A DNA stretch of 7,724 nucleotides from an uncultured Thalassolituus sp. (GTDB lineage: Bacteria; Pseudomonadota; Gammaproteobacteria; Pseudomonadales; Oceanobacteraceae), in the NCBI GenBank assembly GCA_913054055.1, contig CAJXIT010000165.1:1-7724 (forward strand), given 5' to 3'. Below the pieces are notes generated by a model, which made no database searches, was not told the origin of the DNA, and saw only the letters and a list, made by a program, of their open reading frames with translations. This document shows positions 1 to 7,100 of the stretch, in pieces. Every line of letters begins with the position of its first letter. The first letter of the stretch is position 1. A program made the position numbers and the translations under genes.

Positions 1-330
1 GCTGGCCGGGGCGTGGCCGACCAAAAAAATTGCCAAAAATAGCGTCAGACCACCAAAAGACACTTTTACTTCTTTTTTTCCAGTTAAGACCTTAGCAAGT
101 AGAAATAAAAAAGGTGCTAATAATGTGGCAACATAAGCAAAAATAGGTCCCTCTAAAAAAACCACTAAGACAAGGTTTTCAAAAGAAATTTTCTCTCTTT
201 GTAAATATAAAAATAGCCAAGTCAGTAATACAGGAAATACTGAAGCTAAAGTCATCCAAAATACTTCAATAAAAGTTTTTTTATGATTAGTAAGTAGCTC
301 TCTAAACTCAGGGCTTAAATTTCGGTTCAT
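1..330 (-). CDS. Unrecognised multi-pass membrane protein, N-terminal 110 residues (3' end beyond window)
   Basis: The frame opens with ATG at 330-328 and stays open to base 1, so 110 codons are visible and the stop lies off the left edge. The start is well supported: a GGGAGGTGT Shine-Dalgarno precedes it by about 10 bases, and the ATG overlaps the stop of the upstream nuclease gene as ATGA. The protein begins MNRNLSPEFRELL and has three hydrophobic stretches: residues ~21-43, ~52-80 and ~92-106, the last running close to the edge. Basic residues in the N-terminus (K17, K18) and in the loop after the second segment (K85, K86, K89) fit an N-in topology. I do not recognise the family. Its place as third gene of a PT-restriction operon suggests a defence role, for example a membrane effector or immunity-type partner, but that is inference from context only. 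An unrelated small membrane protein carried along in the operon is also possible. Confidence 0.82.
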   Translation of the reverse strand, partial: MNRNLSPEFRELLTNHKKTFIEVFWMTLASVFPVLLTWLFLYLQREKISFENLVLVVFLEGPIFAYVATLLAPFLFLLAKVLTGKKEVKVSFGGLTLFLAIFLVGHAPAS

Positions 331-1199
331 TTTTTGAACACCTCCCTATTATGCCACTCTAGAAAACTAACACTAGGATAGTACTTACTTTGTCTAGGTA
401 AAATGAGTTTTTTTCCACTATATTCGAAAAAGAAACGCTCAACCATTTCCCCACCATTCAAACTACTAGAAAGAATTAAATCAAAATCACTATTGAATCC
501 AATAACCCCTTTATCTAGTGCCTTATGATGAATTACACAAAGCGCCAAGCCATTATTTACTCCGCATGGACCATTAAACTGCTTCCATTTTATATGCGCA
601 GCTTCAAGAGCAAATAAATCGTCATTTATGCGCGCATCAAACCCGCAAATCGCACATTTCCCGTTGTAGGCATTGAGTACTTCTCGCCTAAAATTAGGAT
701 CACGTTTTTGTACTTGTTTAAAAGTAAACTCTAAGCCGAGTTGAGCTGTAATTTCAGGTACAATACTTTCAGGAAAACTTTCTGAAAGTATTGTTTCTAG
801 TAGCTCTATAGCAAGTTGTGTATCGTTTTGTAGTAATTCATAAATTTCATCACTAAAGCCACCTGTTACTTGGTGCTTTATTAACTCAGATTTTTTAGCG
901 TCTGTATTACTACTTCTTGGAATACACTCCTCTGCATTATCCAAACGCCATATCCCATCATTAAATAAACGCCAAAAAGGATATTCTGGGTGATAAGCCT
1001 TTCGTGAAGGGCCAAAACGCTTAAGTAAAAGATGGACGTCTCTATCAACTTCATCTTCGTAGCTAAACATTTGCCCATGACCTTGAATGTACTTTGCAAT
1101 TGCATAGGCCATCATGAGTGGTTTATTAGGCGCACGTTCGTCACCCCGAATCCAACGCTTAACACCCAATATAGCTACTCGCAGTTCATTAGGCGTCAT
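327..1199 (-). CDS. SBD-HNH endonuclease, predicted phosphorothioate-DNA-recognising (type IV-like) restriction enzyme
   Basis: This 290-residue protein has two domains. Residues ~1-150 look like the sulfur-binding domain (SBD) that recognises the phosphorothioate sulfur in ScoMcrA-type enzymes. The hallmark is the HPEYPFWRL block at 70-78 followed by DGIW at 81-84, preceded by FGPSR at 62-66. Y73-P74 match the Tyr-Pro that I recall lining the sulfur pocket in ScoMcrA. Residues ~165-290 are a Cys-containing HNH nuclease: zinc ligands C182/C185 and C221/H224, and likely active-site H202 (AAHI), N216 and H225 (HHKALDKG). All key residues are present and the length is usual for the family, so it should be active. 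The ATG start overlaps the upstream stop (ATGA) and GGTGA lies 6 bases before it. The expected activity is cleavage or nicking at or near PT-modified DNA in the cytoplasm. A role as a PT-stimulated cutter of unmodified DNA, like SspE, cannot be excluded. A strong hairpin lies in the coding sequence at the domain junction. Confidence 0.9.
   Translation of the reverse strand: MTPNELRVAILGVKRWIRGDERAPNKPLMMAYAIAKYIQGHGQMFSYEDEVDRDVHLLLKRFGPSRKAYHPEYPFWRLFNDGIWRLDNAEECIPRSSNTDAKKSELIKHQVTGGFSDEIYELLQNDTQLAIELLETILSESFPESIVPEITAQLGLEFTFKQVQKRDPNFRREVLNAYNGKCAICGFDARINDDLFALEAAHIKWKQFNGPCGVNNGLALCVIHHKALDKGVIGFNSDFDLILSSSLNGGEMVERFFFEYSGKKLILPRQSKYYPSVSFLEWHNREVFKK
339..346 (-). promoter_or_regulatory. 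Strong Shine-Dalgarno for the membrane-protein gene
   Basis: On the minus strand the sequence reads GGGAGGTGTTCAAAAAATG. GGAGGTG is a near-perfect anti-Shine-Dalgarno match, with 10 bases between GGAGG and the ATG. It lies inside the last codons of the SBD-HNH gene and fixes the start at 330. It is clearly stronger than the site in front of the nuclease, so the distal gene may be translated at least as well as the nuclease. Confidence 0.85.
760..794. repeat. Perfect 13-bp inverted repeat (intragenic hairpin) at the SBD/HNH domain junction
   Basis: The arms ACAATACTTTCAG (760-772) and CTGAAAGTATTGT (782-794) are exact reverse complements separated by 9 bases. Two further pairs can form inside, across one mismatch. 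The hairpin lies in the nuclease coding sequence, in the stretch encoding ETILSESFPESIV (residues ~135-147) between the two domains. No U-tract follows it in the transcript direction, so it does not look like an intrinsic terminator. It may affect mRNA stability, translation or be accidental. Confidence 0.7.
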
Positions 1200-4100
1200 A
1201 ATCTCTCACCCAATGACGTAATCTGTACTTTTTTAGCTCCTTGCTTTATGAACCCGTTTTGATCTTTATAAAGGCCAACGGAAATACATTCGCCTTTTTG
1301 CAAAGAGGCAAGTTCATCAGCCCAATATTTTTTATTCGTACCAGGGACCGCTTGTTCTAGTAATTTTGCATAACTATCGGCTTCTGTCTCAGCTGGTGAA
1401 AAAAATAGCTTATGTGCAGCCTGAAATAATCTATCTTGCTCTTCTTTCTTTAAGTTACTGAGTGTTTGAGTTGCTAGAATAAGCGATAAACCATATTTTC
1501 GCCCTTCTGTAAGCATTTTTGCTAGTGGACTATCGAGGCGATGATCTAAGTTTTGCACTTCATCTAATACTACAGGTAGAGGCTTATTTTTATCACCCTG
1601 TAAGCACGCATGAGAATATAAATCCCAAAGTATAAACTCCGTCGCAGCACGCCAAACATCTCTAGAAAGTGTTGCCATTTGAATCAACCGGCACAGCGAC
1701 TCTCTATCTTGAAATATTGCCTGCCAACCATTTTCATTATCTTTACATGCAAAAATATTGGCTTTTACAATTGGCATTAGTTTATTTGCAAGCTTAGCAC
1801 CAGTAGCATCGTATTCTTCCAGTTCTTTGAGCATTTTAATAAAGCTATAATCTGCACCATAAAGCTCAATACCCTCTTCAATAACTCTTATTAGTGTTGG
1901 TAATTGCTGCTCGCCAATACTTGAAAAAACAGAATTAAATACAGATGCAACACGCGTTGCAACATCGTGTGCTTTATCTTTGAGTTCAAAGCCTGCAATA
2001 ACACTTTTTTGCTTTTTAAATGGATTTAAATCTATCGGTGCGTGTGCAATTAAATCAGTTTTAGGATTAACTAATTGCTTAAATTCTTTTTCTAAATGCG
2101 CTGGTAAAAAGCCATTTGTGTAATCTATAACTAATGAATTTATATGCGCTCTAGCAAGCTCACTTAAAAGTGCCTGTATACAATAGGTTTTACCTTGTCC
2201 TGAACGCCCAAAAACAATTAGATGCCTATTTGCAAGTGCCTCATTACCATATTCCCAATAAATATCTTCGCTGGTAACTAAGTCTCTACCAATTAGGACT
2301 CTAGTGCGCTCAAGAGTATGTTGCTCAACATTGCTTTGAGTGCTATCGAGGATAATTTCTTGATCGTGCGCTTGAGGTGCCTCAATTTCAGAATGCTCTA
2401 ACTTGTGGCTTTCTGCCTCGATAATCTTGCTATCAAGCACATTACCTTGCTGCTGAGCCTCTGAAGTGTGGCCTTCGGTTTGCTCGCGTTTGGTCGAATT
2501 GGCAACTTGGCTTAATGCGCGCTTTACAACATGATCGTATACACAAATTTTTGTTTTAACCCATTCAATTGCTACGGCATTTGAATCGGTTAAAAGGAAT
2601 GCTTGACGGCAAAAATCAGCTAAGCCCTTTTCTTGTAACTCAACTTTTGACACTAAGTTTTGAACAAAATAAAGATTTAACCCAAAGTCATTACTATGTA
2701 CTTTTAACAAAGAAATATAAAAGTATTTGTTTAGTTGAAGTTCTAACTTACGGTTTAAGTAGATTTGTAAGCTTTCCCCTTCAATAATGTCTATTTCTCT
2801 TTCAATAAATACAGCTGCATGCTGCATAATTTCTTCAATATTGTAATCGTTAAAAGCATTCTCGACGTGTGCAAAGTGGGTTTCATCAACACGGACAATT
2901 ACACCTTCAGTTAATAGTTTATCAATATAGAATGCCGCATGCCCTAAGGATTTGCTGCGAATCTTTGCCGCAACGTCATTTTTAGTTAAGGGTTCAAGAC
3001 TTTGTCTATATAGCTCTTCCAATACAGACTTTTGAGAAGCTAAACTAAAATTTTCATCCAAACTGACTGTATCTGTTTGTGATTTACCATTAAAGAAGAT
3101 CCCCTCTCTTTCGCCAAAATTTCTAACTACATACCTAACAACATAGTAACCATGTGCAAAACGACTTTGGTCATAGACATCAACCTGTAAATTAACTGAA
3201 CTTCTTTTGATATATGAAAATTCTTGTAGTTTAGATTTAACCATATTTAAGATGTGACTTATCTCATCTGAGCTTAAATCTAAAAATTTTAGATGCCTAT
3301 ATGTACGATATTCGCTTTGGTAAATGTAGTCACGATCACAAGCATACCCTATTGCATTTTCAGGTTTATCGAGAGTTATTGGTGTAATGCAAATGTTTTT
3401 TTCTGCAATTTGCTTCTGTAAGACCTGCCAAGTGACCCCTCCAGGAAATTCTAATAAGGTATTTGTTACTGCTTCCACTTTTGGTAACTTTAATGGTGTT
3501 ACATACTCACCGACCAAGTCTAAATATTGTTCTTCGTGCCATCTTAAAATTTGATTTTCAGCAACAGCCAAATCAATATCAGCAGTTTCATGCACATACC
3601 AAATCAAATCTTCAAGTAGTGCTGGTGACTTGTTAGCTATCCAAAAATCGTTTAAAACATCTCTAGATAATGAAGGATTTGTAATGAACTGAATTTCGCT
3701 TTCTTCGAGTCCACAACAAAGCTCTAAAAACATATAAAACTGTTTTTGGTTGGTAAAATTTTGTCTTAATTGAGGAAATAAAGGCTCACGCAGTTCACTT
3801 AGGTTAGATTGCACAACTGCTTTAATTACTTTTTGAGATACAGTTAGCTTAGAGAGAAAGCTTTTTTTAGCTTTGGCTTCTATTTGCCTAATACGCTCTC
3901 TTGTTACACCAAAGTATTGCCCTATCTCTTCTAGGGTATCACTCGGCGTGTTTATACCTAACCTACGAGTAAAAACCTGTTTATCACGGTCCTTAGCTAT
4001 TTCTAAATAGCTTTGTAAACTATTCATTACCTCTGTTTCTAAACTTGCTAAGTCAATATCGTAATCTTCTATTAATAATGTGTCTTCATCGCTGGCAGCA

Positions 4101-7100
4101 ACAGCAAATGTATCCTCAGTTAACTTTTGCTTAAATTCATTGAATTTAGCTAGCTTCCCTTTACCAAAGCCATTTAGTGCTAACATTTGAGTTTCTTTTA
4201 ACTCGGTAACTTGCTCAACTGTAACTTCTTTACCAAATGAACGAATAATAAAGTTAGCCAGAGCATTAAATTCTTGGTCAATATGTAAATCTTTAAGAAA
4301 TACGTCACTCGTTTTGGTTTTTGCTTGAGTTGAGTTTTTAAGAAAGTCTTTTAACCTATAGAAAGGTAACAAATAAGTACTATCGTTGTTTACTAAACCC
4401 AAAAAATTACTTTCGGTAAGTGCAAAAAGGTCTTCTTTAGTTAAATCACACTTTAAGCATTCACATAGTAAAGAAATTAATTCTTCAAACTCCTTTGGAT
4501 AGCCAAACTGTGCATTCCACGTAAGAGCCGCTTCTTCACTGCTTTCTAAATTGTTGCTGTCTTCGCTATCAAGTTGCACATCTTCAATTTCTTTAATGTT
4601 ACTTTCTTCGTTAATCTCTTCACTTGTAACCAAACTTGGACAGTCTATCAAAATCGGAGCAGTATTAAATAATATGTATTTGCTTAACTCAGGCAACTCG
4701 TGGCTAATAGTTAATTTTTCATTAATTAACTCAATTGAATTACTTTGTAAGAAGCGCATCCAGCCAAATGAAATCTCAATTGTAAGTATGTTAGTGGTAT
4801 CATCAACTTTAGGGTTCGTTCTAGCTGTTTTCAAGTCGTTTTTAAACGCTATAGCAAAGCCATCAACATAACCTTCAACATCACATAATTCAAACTGACC
4901 TTGCTGATAACACTCCTTATTACTTACGAGTGTTTCAAAGTAATTTTCTGGAAAAAGCTTATATAACTCAAAGCGCTCTACTTGCGCAAACACGTGCTGC
5001 ACAAATAGCGTACGGTATATTTGCGCTTTTAAATCATTACCCGAGAGTAAATTACTCATAAACGCTTTTAGTTCGACTGCTTGAGCTATTGCTTTACTAA
5101 AGTCATTCCCAGTTTCGCGAGTTTTTACTTCAAGTGGTAGTAAGTACATCTGGTTTTGCTTGAAACCAACAAGCAATAAATCATCGCTCATCACTTTATG
5201 CTTTTTATTCTGCAAGCGAGCAGAAAAATCAGACTCAGATATTTTTAAGCCCAAATTCCCTGTTACTCTAATTAACTCGGCTATAGATAAAGGAACCCAT
5301 GTAATGTCACTTTTCGCCAAAAGGCCTGAAGCGAATTTATAGGCAGCAACAATGCCTTGTTTCTCTTTTAATTGGTTTTGAACGCTGACTGTTTGTGGTT
5401 TATTCGCTGTTTTAACGACATCTAGTAACCACTGACCACTAATTGCATTAAATGAATTAACCAATTCTGTTGAGGATTCTTTCAACAAGCCACGATATAA
5501 ATCAGTCTTAGTAGAGATAGTAATCGCATCATAGCCAGTACAATTTGTGTACTTATCAGAGTAATGAATCAGAATAGTATCTTTATCATCAAAAAATTCT
5601 AGTGTTACTTTTGGATCTACTATGCATGTCCATATACTTGATGAATATATGGAATTTAATGACTGCCTAAATGTATCTTTGACAGCCAAGGCTGGGACAA
5701 TAGATGGATTATAACTCGCGGTATTATCGCGAAAAGGCTTAAACAAACTATTATATTTCAGTGCAAACATTACTGGCGTACTTAACTTTTCAAGTCCTTT
5801 TACACCGAAACCTGTGTAATAGTTTTCATTCTCTAAATACGATGCTTCACCTGCTATTAAACCATTACAACCAACACCTGTGTTGGCGCTATTAGCAGTT
5901 TTGTCGACAAGCTTAACTTTTTCATTGTTTTTAAAAAATGAAATGTGTGCATATGCATAATTTTCTTGATTAACCTGCTTACTGTAAATGAGTTTACTCT
6001 TCACAAGATTGATCAAAGCATCTGTTTCGTCTACTTTTTCGCTTTCTTTCTTTCGTACTAGCTTCCTAAGTACACTAATATCTGTGGGTTCTGAGAATGT
6101 ATCAAACGCTGTGTTGTGTAGCCTGTCATCATAAAGAGTAATATGAATTCGAAGTGCCTGTTCTTTATTTCGGCGATAGTAATCAATTATGCCTTCAAAC
6201 ACATATTCATTTTTTTGGTTATGTATTGAATTTATTAGTACTGGTGTACTCTGATTTCTCTCAAATAACATGTTAAAGCAGTCAATGAAATCATGCAGTT
6301 TTTCTTGTACTAATTTAGCTACATAACTTTGATTACTTTGCTTCTGCGGTACTATTTGCAACCACAGTCTATTTGCCGAAGCAGGCTTGCTATATGCGTA
6401 ATCATAGTTAGCATCATAAACAACTGGAAGAAGTCCTGCTGGCGTCAATTTATCAATGGTGACTTTGGGCAGCTTGCCTATAACTTTATTACCGTCATTA
6501 TTTTGCTTCACTAGTTGCAATAAATAACTCAACACCAATGGGTGAAAAGGGGTTAACCAATCTGTCGCATCTTCTTCTTGCTCAAACGCACCGTGGTACA
6601 TACCGACTTTAATCAGGGCTTTATGATTAAGAGATAAGGAATTTTCTGGAATGCTATTTAAGGCTAGTTCAAACTGCTCAAGTAAGCTTTCTACTATTAC
6701 TTGTAATTCTTCAGGCCAGCTTGTTAATGACAAAATAGTATTGTTAGTCGAAAGCCAGTTATAAAGAGCTTGATATGCTTCAGCTAAGTTGGCATTAATA
6801 TTTTTTAAATCAACTAGCTTAAGCTGCTCATCAGTAGTTTGGTCTTTGTAAAGTAAATTACTTTCTATATAGTCAGCCTCAATCCTACATAAGCCTTTAG
6901 CGTTTACCGAAAGCTCTTTTTCTTTGCCAGCATAAACAACACGTTGAGTTTCGGTTTTATAGTTTGCTTGACCATCTAAACTATAAATATTGTTTACTCG
7001 GCTCTCGTCTAGTATGCTCGGTAGTTTAATTTTTTCTAAACTGGCTTTACCAAACAGGTGAACTGGTAATTCATGAAATTCATAACAAAGAGTAGCTGTA

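Noticed and set aside
760..794. Intrinsic terminator within the nuclease gene
   Set aside because: The stem is AT-rich and is not followed by a U-tract in the transcript direction; the frame continues with intact HNH residues.
881..1105. 74-codon minus-strand open frame inside the nuclease gene
   Set aside because: It is another frame of the SBD coding sequence, which is clearly the real one.
1032..1262. 76-codon plus-strand open frame across the giant-gene/nuclease junction
   Set aside because: It is antisense to two well-supported genes and has no domain.
3851..3973. A separate sigma factor gene
   Set aside because: The sigma region 4 motif is in frame within the giant gene, with no stop or start around it, and no region 2 accompanies it.
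4551..4871. 106-codon open frame on the plus strand, with a hydrophobic Leu/Ser-rich start
   Set aside because: It lies antisense to the acidic linker and neighbouring coding sequence of the giant gene. Its Leu/Ser richness is the mirror of the Glu/Asp/Ser codons, and it shows no recognisable domain.
5629..5653. TCCATATA/TATATGGA inverted repeat
   Set aside because: An 8-bp AT-rich repeat within coding sequence is expected by chance.
5871..5886. CCAACAC/GTGTTGG palindrome with 2-base centre
   Set aside because: It is short, lies inside coding sequence, has too small a loop for an RNA hairpin, and has no second copy noticed nearby to suggest an operator.
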